A DNA stretch of 64,000 nt. Origin: Vitis vinifera. Its lineage: Eukaryota > Streptophyta > Magnoliopsida > Vitales > Vitaceae. Numbering within the stretch: position 1 is the first letter of the stretch; every line of letters begins with the position of its first letter. A model generated the notes under the pieces. It was not told where the DNA came from. It saw nothing but the letters and a program-made list of their open reading frames with translations, and did no database searches. The position numbers and the translations under genes are program-made. The stretch is taken from NCBI RefSeq assembly GCF_030704535.1, contig NC_081813.1:2876001-2940000 (forward strand), given 5' to 3'. Of the stretch, positions 1-13,400 are shown one piece after another.

Positions 1-3000
1 TACGAGCACAATTTCCAGATTATCCAATTAAGACAATACGTCTTGATAATGCTGGTGAATTTACTTCTCAAACATTCATTGACTATTGCATGTCAGTAGG
101 GATAAATATTGAGCATCCTGTTGCTCATACCCATACCCAGAATGGTTTAGCAGAATCCTTTATCAAACGTCTCCAATTAATAGCTCGACCATTACTAATG
201 AAAACCAAATTACCTACTTCCGCCTGGGGACATGCTATTATGCATGCTGCAGCTTTAGTCCGTATTCGACCTACAACTTACTATGAATACTCCCCTTCAC
301 AACTTGTGCTTGGAAAACAACCAAATATCTCTCACTTACGAATCTTTGGTTGTGCAGTATATGTACCAATTGCACCTACACAACGCACTAAAATGGGTCC
401 CCAACGAAGACTTGGGGTTTATGTAGGTTTTGATTCTCCATCTATCATAAAATATCTTGAACCTTTGACAGGCGATGTTTTTACAGCCCGCTTTGCGGAT
501 TGTCATTTTAATGAGAGTGTTTTCCCATCATTAGGGAGAGAAAAGTCGATTCCTGAAGAACGACAAGAAATTAGTTGGAAGACATCTACTATGACCCATC
601 TTGATCCTCGTACAAATCAATGTGAACTAGAAGTTCAAAGGATCATTCATTTGCAAAATCTTGCAAATCAATTACCAGATGCATTCATTGATACAAAGAA
701 AGTGACAAAGTCACATATCCCGGCTGCAAATACTCCAGCACGGATTGATGTCCCTGTAGGACAGTTAACAAATGAATCTAAGATACGCCTGAAGCGTGGT
801 AGACCTGTTGGCTCAAAGGATGTAACTCCCCGGAAGAGGAGAACCCAAGAAAAACTTGGCACTCTAGAAGAGACCATCAAAATGACTGATCAGTTTAAAA
901 TTGATAAATCTATAGCCCTAGAAGAGGCACAAATAATGCAAAAAGCCCCTGAAGAGGTACATATTGAACAAGAAACCCCTGAAGATCCACATATTGAACG
1001 AGAAGCCCCTGAAGAGGCACAGGTACCTGAAAATTGTGAGATCTCAGTAAGTTATGTACAAACGGGAGAAAAATGGGATCGAAATAATATTGTTATTAAC
1101 AATATTTTTGCTTTCCAAGTGGCCTCTGATATCATAAGAAATGATGAAGATCCCGAACCACGAAATGTGGAAGAATGTCGACATAGAAATGATTGGCCAA
1201 AATGGAAAGAAGCTATACAGGCAGAATTAAACTCATTAACAAAACGAGAAGTTTTTGGACCTGTAGTTCAAACACCTGAAGATGTAAAGCCTGTTGGGTA
1301 CAAATGGGTATTTATACGAAAGCGCAATGAGAATAATGAGATCATAAGATATAAAGCGCGATTAGTAGCACAAGGTTTCTCGCAGAGACCTGGTATTGAC
1401 TACGAGGAAACATATTCTCCCGTCATGGACGCAATCACATTTCGTTTCTTAATTAGTTTGGCAGTCTCAGAAGGACTGGATATGCGTCTCATGGATGTTA
1501 TTACAGCATATTTATACGGATCCATGGATAATGATATATACATGAAAATCCCCGAAGGATTTAAATTGCCTGATGCAAATAATACAAAGCCTCGTAGCAT
1601 GTACTCAATCAAGTTACAACGATCCTTGTATGGATTAAAGCAATCTGGACGCATGTGGTACAATCGCCTTAGCGAATACTTGCTAAAAGAAGGGTATGTG
1701 AATAACCCTATATGCCCATGCATTTTCATTAAGAAATCAGAAACCGGATTTGCAATTATTGCAGTGTATGTTGATGACTTAAATCTTGTTGGAACTCCTG
1801 AAGAGCTCACAAGAACAACAAATTACTTGAAAAAGGAATTTGAGATGAAAGATCTTGGAAAAACAAAATTTTGTCTCGGCCTGCAGATCGAGCATTTTCC
1901 AAATGGAGTTTTAGTACATCAATCAACATACATTAAGAAAGTTTTGAAGCGTTTTTATATGGATAAAGCGCATCCTTTAAGTTCTCCAATGGTTGTCCGA
2001 TCACTTGATGTGAAAAAAGACCCATTTCGTCCTTGCGAAAAGGATGAAGAGTTACTTGGTCCTGAAGTACCATATCTTAATGCTATTGGTGCACTTATGT
2101 ATCTTGCCAATTGTACACGTCCAGACATTGCTTTTTCTGTCAATTTATTGGCAAGATACAGTTCCGCTCCAACTCGAAGACATTGGAATGGTATCAAACA
2201 TATATTGCGTTATCTTCGCGGAACTACTGATATGGGTTTATTTTACTCAAGGGAATCAAAGCAACAATTGCTTGGATATGCAGATGCAGGATATCTTTCA
2301 GATCCACATAAAGGCAGGTCACAAACAGGGTATGTGTTTAATTGCAATGGTACTGCTATTTCATGGAGATCTGTCAAACAAACAATGGTAGCCACATCAT
2401 CAAATCATTCAGAAATACTGGCAATTCATGAAGCAAGTCGTGAATGTATATGGCTAAGATCTATGATCCAGCATATTCGGGAATCATGTGGACTCTCCTC
2501 TATCAAAGGTGGCCCGACAACATTATTTGAAGATAATGCTGCATGCATTGCACAAATAACAGGGGGTTATATTAAAGGAGATAGAACTAAACACATTTCA
2601 CCAAAATTCTTTTATACACATGAACTCCAGAAGAGTGGTGAAATTGATGTGCAACAAATACGCTCAAGTGATAATCTAGCAGATTTATTCACAAAATCAT
2701 TGCCAACCTCAACATTCAAGAAGTTAATACACAGGATTGGAATGCGTCAACTCAAGGATATCGACATGAGGGGGAGTATGCTTGTAAAAGGGTGTTAGTG
2801 TACTGTACTCTTTTTTTCCTTCGTCCAGGTTTTGTCCTACTGGGTTTTACTGGCAAGGTTTTTAACGAGGCAGTCCTAATATACCAAGAAAAGAATATTG
2901 TACTCTTTTTCCTTCGCTAGGTTTTTCCTATAGGGTTTTTTACTAGCAAGGTTTTAATGAGGCATATTCTTTTAATATGGTGGTCATCCAAGGGGGAGTG

Positions 3001-3294
3001 TTGTAAATTAAGGGAAATGAATGACCACATTGATGGTCATTATGAACTCCATTTACTCATCTTTAAGATGAGTAATGGGAGTTCATAATGTGAAGCCTAT
3101 AAAAGGCTTCTTACCCCTCCCATGTAATAGCATCCCGAGAAAGAAAGAAAGTTCTTCCTCTCATTCTCTCTCTCTCTCTCTTTCACTTTCTCAATTCTCT
3201 TATTTGATTCCTTCTTTCATATTATATATCAAAGTAAGATATATTTTATCTCTACTACTTTGATTTGCATTATATTTGTCCTTGTTTTACAACA
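1..3294 (+). mobile_element. Ty1/copia retrotransposon, 3' part (5' end outside window)
   Basis: A copia-type polyprotein reads from the left edge to 2798: end of the integrase core with its GKQP-type tail, a hydrophilic linker with a tandem acidic PEE/PED repeat (about 920-1030), reverse transcriptase with the YVDD box near 1770, and RNase H ending in a LADLFTKSLP motif. The order integrase then RT defines Ty1/copia. A polypurine tract (AAGGGGGAG, about 2990-2998) precedes the 3' LTR. The non-coding stretch 2800-2965 holds two diverged copies of a roughly 70-bp sequence. Within the window the coding part looks whole; the 5' LTR, gag and protease lie outside, so age cannot be estimated from LTR divergence. 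Confidence 0.95.
2999..3294 (+). repeat. 3' LTR of the left copia element
   Basis: This 296-bp LTR begins TGTTGTAAA directly after the polypurine tract and ends TTTTACAACA, giving matched TG...CA inverted ends. A TATAAAAG box lies near 3100, followed by a CT-rich microsatellite (about 3165-3182) in the presumed transcribed part. The five bases after it, TATAA, would be the target duplication, but the left flank is outside the window. Confidence 0.85.
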
Positions 3295-3795
3295 TATAAA
3301 AAATAATTCCTTGATTTTGAATCTATTTTTTATTTTTCTTCATTTTTTATTTTCTTCTATTTTATTTTTCTCGCATTTTCCTTCAAACTTTTAAAAAAAC
3401 TAATCATAGCTTGAAAGTTCAAACTTTTAAAAAAAACTAAACATAGCTTGAAAGTTTGGAGTTTTTCTTTTTCAAATTTACTGTTTAATCAGTCTCAATA
3501 TTGCATGGAATGAGAATATTTCATCCATGCATGATGAATTTCTCACACAATTAGAAGCTGATCATGAGTCATGGCAAGCCAAGGCATCCGTTGTAAGTCA
3601 ATACCCTTTCCCAACAAACACGTACGTTGGAAGTCAGCATGTCCAACCTTGGAGGCCTAGCATACAAGGCTTTGTCTTTAAAGCTTGCTTCAGCTCCATA
3701 CTATCCATATCTCCTCTTCCTTCCTTAATCTTTAGACTCTTCAGTTTCATCCAGATTTTGTCGCCTTCTCTTAGTGTTTCAAGCTCTGAAACAAC
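3295..3795. other. Intergenic: partial MITE-like AT-rich repeat and RLK1 promoter region
   Basis: About 3300-3450 is T-rich and ends in ACTAAACATAGC, resembling the right half of the AT-rich repeat family seen at 29.0-29.8 kb. A stretch of about 36 bp containing AAACTTTTAAAAAAACTAA is directly duplicated (near 3384 and 3420). The open frame at 3527-3811 has no recognisable domain and is not supported as a gene. Confidence 0.4.
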
Positions 3796-6700
3796 ATGGA
3801 TGGTAGACTAACGTTGACCTGGCTGATCATTCTTTGGTGATTATTTCCTTGCACAGCTCGGGATGGGTTTTAGGGACCTTCCATGAAAACCAGTCTGGGC
3901 AGTGGAAGCTTTCGGCCGAGGAAGGTATGCATTCATTTTATATACGTCATTAAAAATATAAACTCAAATACTACATAATTATTAAATATGTAATACATCA
4001 TATAACCTATTTAATAACGAGGTATTCATGTTTAATAATTAGGTTTAGTTAAATTTTACATAAGTCTGTTTTTAATATCTTGTTATTTATTTAAAAATAA
4101 ATTTAAAATAAGTCAAATATTGATTAAATAGTTTTAAGTTATAATTAAATTTCCTATTATATAAGTTGATTTAAAAATTACCTAATGTATTAAACAAGCA
4201 AGTAAACACGAGTTTGACCTACAGACGATTATGCTCAACCCGTACCCATGAAAAACCTATTTTGTCACCTCTAATTTTTATACAATTTGGCAGCATCTCG
4301 CAACACCATGTTTTCCTTCGTAAATTCAAGAGCAACTTGTAGTGCAGAAAAGCATATTTACAAGGGCTGTTTTGAATGAGTTTGAAACTTTGTAGGGTTC
4401 ATAAGCATCAATTGTGGGATAGCTCCGGGCTCTGATTATACAGATGATGAAACCCAGATATATTACACTTTGGATGCAAAATTCATAGATACTGGAATCA
4501 ATTATAATGTTTCCAAGGAATACGTTGATGAGGATACCGATCAACTCATGGACGTTAGAAGCTTCCCAGAAGGAGACAGGAATTGTTACGCCCTACCACC
4601 AGGACAAGGCAAGAATCATAAGTATTTGATCAGGGCTTGGTTCATGTATGGGAATTATGATTCCAAGAATCAACCTCTAGTCTTCAAACTATATCTGGGT
4701 GTTGATGAATGGGCTACGGTGAATATAACAAATGCCTCTGTTATCATCAGAAAGGAAATCATACACATTCCGACAACAGATGACATAGATGTGTGTCTAG
4801 TAAACGCAGGTTCCGGGACGCCATTCATATCGGTGCTAGAGCTCCAACAGCTTAATGATTCCATTTATAGTCCAACTGAACCAGGATCCCTGCTACTCCA
4901 TGACAGATGGGATTTTGGTACACAAAAAGAGAAGTGGAGCTTAATCAGGTGGGGCACTAAAAAGACGTTACCCTTATTTCTATTTCTCAAATCAGACAAC
5001 TTTTCTGGTTATCAGAAGTGTTTTTTTTTCTCTTTCCTAAAGAATAGAAAACTATTTTTAGAAACAATTACAAATCAGACATGTTTTACTAGTTTCTTTT
5101 TCAGCTTAATTCTCTATGTATATTGAACTAACAAGTTATGTAAACATAAATTGTGATCATATAGGAGCAAAGATGATGTTTACGACCGGATTTGGAGACC
5201 ATTCACAAAGTCGTCTTGGGAGTCCATTAATTCATCAGTTGTAAGATCTTCCTTTAGTGTCTCTGACTATAAACTGCCAGGGATTGTCATGGCGACTGCT
5301 GCAACACCTGCAAATGAAAGTGAACCCTTGCGAATCTCTTTAGACATAGATGATGATCCTTCTCAAAAGTTATACATTTACATGCACTTTGCCGAGGTTA
5401 AGGAAGGCGTGTTCAGAGAATTTACTACCTTCGTGAATGATGATGAGGCATGGGGTGGGACTGTGCTTACTACATACCTTTTTTCCTACACGGCAGAGAG
5501 CGACTATTCCATGAGCGGAAGTACCACAAAGAAATTGTCCTTTTCACTAAAAAGAACAAACAGATCCACGCTTCCACCAATTATCAATGCTATGGAGGTT
5601 TACATAATAAAAGAATTCTCACAAGCATCAACTCAACAAAACGATGGTAGGTTCTCTTATTTTCGTTATATGTTCTAATTTAGTTACTGAGCAAGGCCTG
5701 AACATGATCCAGCTTTATTTAATTCCTTTTTTGTTTTTCTTGGAAAATACTAGTTGATGCAATCAAGGGGATCAAATCAGAGTACGCAGTGAGCAGGAAC
5801 TGGCAAGGAGACCCATGTCTCCCCATCAAATACCAATGGGATGGCCTGACTTGCAGCCTCGATATTTCCCCTGCTATAATCACATTGTGAGTTTGGAATT
5901 TCGAACTACTTCATGTTTGCAGGGACTTACTGGTGAAAATGATTAGGGGTTGCAAAGTTTGATACAACTCCTTAACACGACTCAAACCCACCATGTTTTT
6001 CATAGATTTGGGTGAAATATAATTGGGTTTAGGTGAATTTCGTGTCAACTTGCATAACATATTTAATAAATAGATAATTTATGGTTTAACTTGTACGTAC
6101 ACCACAAATTTAATCCAAATTGACTCATTTAATAATCTTGTTAATTAACTTCATTATAATTTTAGGTTATTTAATTTATATTTGACTTATTTTAAATTTG
6201 TTTTTAAATAAATAGGTCTAAAAAAATATTTGGTTGAGACATATATCATATATACTTATACAAGACCTAACTTAACCCAATTATTAAATATGAGAACTTG
6301 ATTGTTAAATAAATTAAATGGGTTTCACAATGGGTACTACCTATTTAATAATTAGATATTATTTGGGTTTATATTTTTAACATGATTTTTATATTGGTTT
6401 TGGGTTGGCCAATATAGCAGAACACTTAGGATTTACTAATATATGCCACTCTACCTAGCAAGCAGGAACCTCTCATCCAGCAATTTGGCCGGGAATATAC
6501 TTACTTCATTTTCGGGTCTCAAATCTTTACAAAATCTGTAAGTATTAGTGGCCTTATGAATATCTTCTCTATAATCTGATGGAGGCCTTTTCTCAAAAGC
6601 AACTCAAACTATAATTTCAGGGATTTATCATACAACAACTTGACTGGACCAGTACCAGAATTTTTTGCAGACTTGCCATCTTTAACAACCCTGTAAGTAA

Positions 6701-8580
6701 TTAACTTTTAGGTTTGGGATATTTGAATTCTTTAGGATATATATGCAGGTAATCTGAGTATTTGATGTTGTCTTTGCAGTAACTTAACGGGGAACAACCT
6801 AACAGGTTCGGTTCCACAGGCTGTTATGGATAAGTTGAAGGATGGAACTCTGAGGTTTGCTTAATTATCGTTTCTAGCACTTGTTCTTAATGTTTGTTTA
6901 TAGAGTTCTTGACTTCAATATCCATATATTTTGATTATCAAGTTTATTAATTAGTGGACGCACCATGTTCTATTTTATGGAAGTCTTGGCGAAAATCCAA
7001 GTCTTTGTCAGTCAGCCTCGTGCCAAGGAAAGGAGAAGAAGAAGAGCAGGTTCCTTGTTCCTGTTCTCATAGCCATTCCGAATGTAATTGTGATCCTGAT
7101 CCTCATAACTGCCCTTGCAATGATCATCCGGAAGTTCAGAAGGAGAGAAACCAAAGGTATTTTCTTCTTTCATTTTCATTTTTTTTCTCTTTAAGTGAGG
7201 ATTTAACATTTTATTGCTCCATTTTAATTGTGATTTCCTTTGCTACAACCATAGAGAAGTCAGGGAATTCCGAGTTCACTTACTCTGAGGTAGTGAGTAT
7301 CACCAATAACTTTAGTCAGACCATCGGTAGAGGAGGATTCGGACAAGTTTTTCTAGGCACTTTGGCAGATGGCACTCAGGTTGCCGTCAAGGTGCATTCT
7401 GAATCATCAATACAAGAAGCTAAGGCATTACAAGCTGAGGTTAGACAAAGCAATATTCCATCCATGCTAAGTTAATTTCTACAATAGAATTTCTCCATCT
7501 GATGTCAGACACTAAAAAAATTTGAAATATTGCAGGTGAAACTCTTGACGAGAGTTCATCATAAAAACTTGGTTCGTCTAATTGGGTACTGTGATGACGG
7601 TACAAACATGGTTCTCATTTATGAATACATGTCCAATGGAAACCTGCAACAGAAGTTATCAGGTATATATATGTATTGACCACTCTTGATCACAGGTATA
7701 TTACTGTCAATGGAAGCTACTTGTGGACCCTAATGTTAATGCATTTGCTGCAGGGAGAGAAGCCGCAGATGTTTTGAATTGGGAAGAGAGACTTCAAATT
7801 GCAGTAGATGCAGCACATGGTCAGCAATTAAGCGGATCTTCCACATTATAATTAATTTGCATTCAAATATTTATTTAATTTGTGATTCTTTTCTTGCTTA
7901 ATTGTGTAGGATTGGAGTATCTACACAATGGCTGTAAGCCACCAATAGTCCACAGAGACATGAAATCTTCCAACATTCTATTAACTGAAACACTGGAAGC
8001 GAAGATAGCTGATTTTGGGATGTCCAGAGATCTTGAAAGTGGTGCTCTCTTATCAACTGACCCAGTAGGCACACCTGGATATCTTGATCCTGAGTAGGTG
8101 TTAATTAACGAAATTATTCCTTACAATTTTTACATAATTGCTTCCTTATGGATCATCAAATATTAATTACTTCCTAAAATATGCAGATACCAGTCAGCGG
8201 GTTTGAATAAGAAGAGCGATGTTTATAGCTTTGGGATTGTTTTGTTGGAGCTACTCACCGGCCGGCCTGCAATAATCCCTGGGGGCATTTATATAGTTGT
8301 ATGGGTTAGTCATATGATTGAAAGAGGGGATATTGAAAGCATTGTTGATCGAAGGTTACAAGGAGAGTTCAACACCAATTCTGCCTGGAAAGCAGTAGAG
8401 ATAGCCTTAGCATGTGTAGCATCAACAGGAATGCAAAGGCCAGACATGAGTCATGTAGTGGTAGACTTGAAGGAATGTTTGGAGACAGGGGTGGCTTCCA
8501 GGAGAATTAAGATGGTAGGTAGCCATCTAGAAGATGTTCCCGTGGTTCTTAGCACTGAATCGGCTCCCCATGCTAGGTAG
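3796..8580 (+). CDS. Malectin-like/LRR receptor kinase RLK1, exon 1 apparently frameshifted
   Basis: Plasma-membrane receptor-like kinase of the LRR-I type: malectin-like ectodomain, short LRRs, one membrane helix, cytoplasmic Ser/Thr kinase. Exons: 3796-3924, 4396-4948, 5165-5646 and 5754-5886 (malectin-like, ending in the WNGDPC-type motif NWQGDPC); 6466-6537 and 6621-6692 (72-bp LRR exons); 6780-6854; 6984-7156 (membrane helix); 7255-7439 (G-loop GRGGFGQV, lysine in VAVK); 7536-7662; 7754-7819; 7910-8093 ([11 protein letters not shown]); 8187-8580. All kinase motifs are present. Exon 1 is odd. ATG 3796 opens a hydrophobic signal-like stretch but meets TGA at 3838; the hydrophobic reading continues in the next frame, and exon 1 is 129 nt where exon 2 needs 3n+1, which suggests a one-base loss. 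A different first exon cannot be excluded. Introns 1 and 4 are enlarged by repeat debris. The next gene is its tandem paralog. Confidence 0.85.
3945..4260. repeat. Degenerate AT-rich repeat in intron 1 of RLK1
   Basis: This intron is about 470 bp, against 113 bp in the paralog. The excess is filled with decayed sequence rich in TTTAATAA and 'ttaaac...cgagtttgacc...acccgtaccc' words, similar by eye to that in intron 4 (about 5940-6410). No intact ends were found. Confidence 0.4.
5940..6410. repeat. Degenerate AT-rich repeat in intron 4 of RLK1
   Basis: Intron 4 is about 580 bp, against about 90 bp in the paralog. It contains 'aacacgactcaaaccca', 'ttgggtttaggtgaat' and repeated 'atttaataa' words of the sort left by old elements. 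The splice sites on both sides are intact. Confidence 0.4.
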
Positions 8581-10402
8581 TTGTTGGACGCTACTATTTT
8601 CAGTTAGTGAGATAGATTTGCTTAATGTTAGCATGTGGGAATATGTTCAACCCCCTTTATTTCGAATTGTATTCATCAAAAATTCTATATTGGGTAGTTG
8701 CACCGACTTTAATCGACCCTTGTTTCAAGCTACTATATAGCTATGATATTTCCTTATCTTGGGGATTGGGAACAGTTGATGGGAAAGATCAAGTCAATAA
8801 TGTGAAAATTCATGAGTTCAATTCTCTTGAGTTTGCAATGTCCATATTGGATGTGAAAATCTTATATTTTATACATCCAGAATATTTTAGGCCACGGATT
8901 AATCATTTTTTTTAAAACACTAATCAATTTATAACAACAAAAGAAGATAGGTGAAGTTCTGTACACCGGGCGGGCAAAACTTGATACTATTTGTCAACAT
9001 GACTCTGGTTCAATATATTTTTGACGTGTTTAAGTTGAGTAGATTTCTGTTTAGATCAAAAACCAATCTGGTCAGCGGGAGCTCATGGCCAGGGAAGTAG
9101 GCATTCAATTTTTATACAATATAGAACCATCTTGGCAAATGAGGTAGCTTTTAACTCCCACTTCATATGTTGACAAATTTTGTTATTGCATGTATTGGGG
9201 TAAAACAATTTCGCTCTTAAAGTCAAAGATAAATCACTCAAATGATGATTCTTAAAATAGATCCACGAGATGTGATGTGGAATACTATAAAAGGTTTGGT
9301 TTACCTTTAATGAATACCAATTGTTTTCAAATAAGATAATCAAATCTCAACCCAATAAATACACCTCATTTTCTCACCTATCTTAAAATTGTGAAAACCT
9401 TGCAACACAAATCTCCCACATGTGGTTAGAAGGGTTTTTTTGTCTCAAATTTTTCAACCGGTATACATTCTTTTTTTCAAAGAATATTATATAACATATT
9501 TCCTTGTTAAATTTTTAAAAAAGTGAAAATAACATAAAAGAAATATAAATATTTATTTATCAATAATACTAAAAAAAATATGATTTTTTTCCTCTCTTTT
9601 TTGTTAACATTATCATATTTTCCTTTCCCTTTAATAGATCAAAATATATATAATTGGCCGATCAATTCCCCGATATATTAATATTTGTATTACATTAGAA
9701 AAATGAAATTTTCTATTATATTATTAAATTAATTAATAGATAAAATAAAAATAAATATAATTTAACTATTTAATTATTTTTCATGTAAAAAAATCAACAA
9801 CAAATAATTCAACACAATTGATCAATTCCTTCATTAAACATAAACATACTATTTTTTTCTTACTATACTATTAAAACAACTACAGGAGAAAAGAAAACAA
9901 AAATAATAATGGACAAATATAATTTGAATATTTTAGTATAAAAAACAATTAGTACCAAAAAAGTTTTTTTCTCATCTTGCTGGCTCTCACAACTGTTAGT
10001 TTGGTGAATCATTCAATTTCATTGATAGTGTGATATTGACTAGTCATTAAAATTTTAAAATTTTGTAAAAATAAATAAATAAATAAATAAAAATAGAAGG
10101 GTTGGTTGATTTCTTCTTTTCATAATTATGGAAAGTTAAATTTATTTTCAAATTGTTGTAAGTAAAATTCATCACAAAGAATTATAATATTAAAATATAA
10201 AAAAAAATTAGAAAAAACCAACTAGAGGCTCTATGGAGAAGGCTTTGGCATGGTCAAAACTGGTTAAGTTCCACAGTATGCATGCTTCCTCTTGTTTCTC
10301 TGGCTTTCATACACATGAGACTTGGCCAAGATCACCTCTCACTTCTTATCCAACTTCTGATCATCAATCATCATACACCATCATTCTACAGAAAAGACCA
10401 GC
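8581..10402. other. Intergenic region between RLK1 and RLK2
   Basis: 8581-8900 is probably RLK1 3' UTR and flank. About 8960-9060 carries another scrap of the 'cgggc...tgacgtgtttaa' type repeat. 9470-10230 is very AT-rich, with a TAAA microsatellite near 10070-10090, and I see no gene in it. The open frame 10233-10625 overlaps exon 1 of RLK2 in another frame and is not supported. Confidence 0.5.
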
Positions 10403-13400
10403 ATGGACAGTAGACCACCACTGGTTTGGCTCATCTTTGTCCTGGTTACCATCATGTCCTCAGGCAACAACCCAGAATTGGTTGCCGGAAAACCCCATCA
10501 CGCTGCCTCAGCCTTCCCTCACGACCATCCTTCTCCACGGAGACTTGCTGCTGACACCCATGGTAAGTTATGTAACCCTTCATTCTTCTGTACAAGTTTC
10601 CACCGTCATGGCTTATGAGCAATGAGTCCCAAATTTTTCATACTGCTCTCTCTGAATGAGTTTGAATTTCTGTAGGTTTCATAAGCATTGACTGTGGGAT
10701 AGCTCCAGGTTCATCTTATACAGATGATAGAACCCAGATACATTACACTTCTGATGCAGAATTCACAGACACTGGAATCAATTATAATGTTTCCAGGTCT
10801 GAAAATCCTTCAAAGCAGCTCATGAATGTTAGAAGCTTCCCAGAAGGAGCCAGGAATTGTTACACCCTAGAACCAGAAAAAGGCAAGGGTAATAAGTATT
10901 TGATCAGAGCTTTCTTCATGTATGGGAACTATGACTCCAAGAATCAACTCCCGGTCTTCAAACTTTATCTGGGTGTTGATAAATGGGACACTATCAAGTT
11001 CAAAAATTCAAACAAAATTGTAAGGAAGGAAATCATACATATCCCCAAAACAGATTACATAGATGTGTGTCTAGTTAACAATGGCTCTGGGATACCCTTC
11101 ATATCTGCATTAGAGCTTTGACCGCTTGATAATTCCAGTTATCATAAAACTGAACTGGGTTCTCTGCTACTCTCTAACAGATGGGACTTCGGTTCAGAGC
11201 AAGAAAAGTTTCAAGTCAGGTGAGTCACATGATTTGGTAGATCTCTAACATGACCTGTTGGCTGAAATTTATAACATTGTGAACAATTCTCATAAAAATG
11301 GACCTTTTTTAGGTACAAAGATGACGCTCTTGACCGCATTTGGAACTCCTACAAGAATGCTTTTTGGGAATCCATAACTGCAGGATTTGAAAGCTATTCC
11401 TACAGTGACAATCCCTTTAAACTTCCGGGAATAGTCATGTCTACTGCTGCAACACCTAAAAATGAAAGCGAACCCTTGAGCTTCTTCCTGGATATGGATT
11501 ATCCTTCTCAAAGATTTTATTTGTTCATGCATTTTTCTGAGGTTTTGCAACTCCAGGGCAACCAGTCCAGAGTATTTACCATCTGGCTGAATGGCACCTT
11601 ATGGAACGATCCTGTGGTTCCCAAACGCTGTAGCTCTACCAGAATATTTAGAACAAATTCTGTAAAGGGAAGTAGATTGTTATTTTCACTTGTGAAGACA
11701 GATGAATCCACGCTTCCCCCCATTATCAATGCCTTGGAAGTTTATGTGATAAAGGAATTCTCACAATCAACAACTGACCAAGATGATGGTATGTTCTTAT
11801 CTTATGTGTTGTATGTTCTGATTTAGTAATTGAGCAGGTTTAAGTGCCTACTAGAATCTGTTCAATTGTTGTTTCTCCTTCGTTGAAATTATAGTTGAGG
11901 CTATCAAGAAGATTAAATCAGTGTACATGGTGAGGAGAAACTGGCAAGGAGATCCATGTCTTCCAATGGATTACCAATGGGATGGCCTGAAATGCAGCAA
12001 TAATGGTTCCCCCACTTTAATATCATTGTGAGTTTGGCATTGGAAAAATATTTCTGTATAGGGATAGTGAAAATGACAAAACATCTACTAATTATGCTAT
12101 TCTAACTGGCAAGCAGGAACCTCTCATATAGCAATTTGACAGGAAAGATACATCCTTCATTTTCCAATCTCAAATCATTACAAACTCTGTAAGCATTAAT
12201 GAAGATTAAGTACATAATTTGATGGAGTTCTTTATTCCAAAAGTGTATTTTAAATTGTTTCAGGGATTTATCTCACAATAACTTGACTGGATCAGTGCCA
12301 GAGTTCTTAACTGAACTGCCATCTCTAACGTTCCTGTGAGTGATCAATTGGCCTTTTGGTATTGCAGAGTATGGTTTCTTGTAAAGTATGCAGGTAATAT
12401 AGTATTTGATGCTGTGTTCGCAGTAATTTAGCAGGGAACAACTTGAAAGGTTCAGTTCCTCAGGGGCTTATGGAGAAGTCTCAGAATGGCACATTGTACT
12501 TGAGGTTTGCTTGTTTTTCATATCCAAGAATTTGATCTTTACTCCTGAACTCACTTATATTTTGAAAGCTAATTCTGACAATATGATGAAAAGATCATTA
12601 GTCCTATAACAGTTCAGATATGCTGATGTTTAACATGTTCTGTTCATGCAAGTCTTGGAGAAAATCCAAATCCTTGTGTGTCAGTCTCATGCAAAGGAAA
12701 GCAAAACAAGAACTTCGTTGTTCCAGCTCTCGCATCCGTTATATCAGTTCTGGTCCTGTTCCTTCTAATTGCTGTTGGTATCATTTGGAACTTCAGAAGG
12801 AAAGAAGACAGGTATTTTCTTTCTTTCATTCCCCTAGATTTCGTATGATTCTGCATTTCATTGTAGAGGTGTGACCACTACTGGCCTTGTTATAGAACCT
12901 GTCTGAAAGGACTTCAAACTCATTGATTTCATATGAGGTGCAGATCAAGGGAAAAAAAAGAGAGGATGTGAAGAGATGACCCACTTCTAATTCATGAAAA
13001 TCACATGAAAAATACATTTTTGTTGATACATTTCTGCTCGTTGCAATTGTGATGATTTTCTTAGCTATGAAGATGGTCACCAGAGAAGGATCATTGAAGT
13101 CAGGGAACTCAGAGTTCACTTACTCTGAGCTTGTGACTATTACCCACAACTTCAGTTCCACCATTGGACAAGGAGGATTTGGAAATGTTCATCTAGGCAC
13201 TCTGGTAGATGGCACTCAAGTCACGGTCAAGCTGCGCTCGCAATCATCAATGCAAGGCCCCAGGGAATTTCAAGCTGAGGTTAGACACCAGCAGTCCATC
13301 CAGGGTTCTCTATCACCATAAAATCTATCCATCTGATGTGGAAATGTGATTATAATAATAGGACATGCCAGTATGCCACTGAACAATTTTGCATTGCAGG

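Noticed and set aside
3527-3811. Open frame of 94 codons before RLK1
   Set aside because: No domain; it ends across the RLK1 first exon in another frame and has no counterpart upstream of RLK2.
10233-10625. 130-codon frame overlapping RLK2 exon 1
   Set aside because: It lies in a different frame from the clear signal-peptide exon at 10403-10562 and runs through the intron donor.
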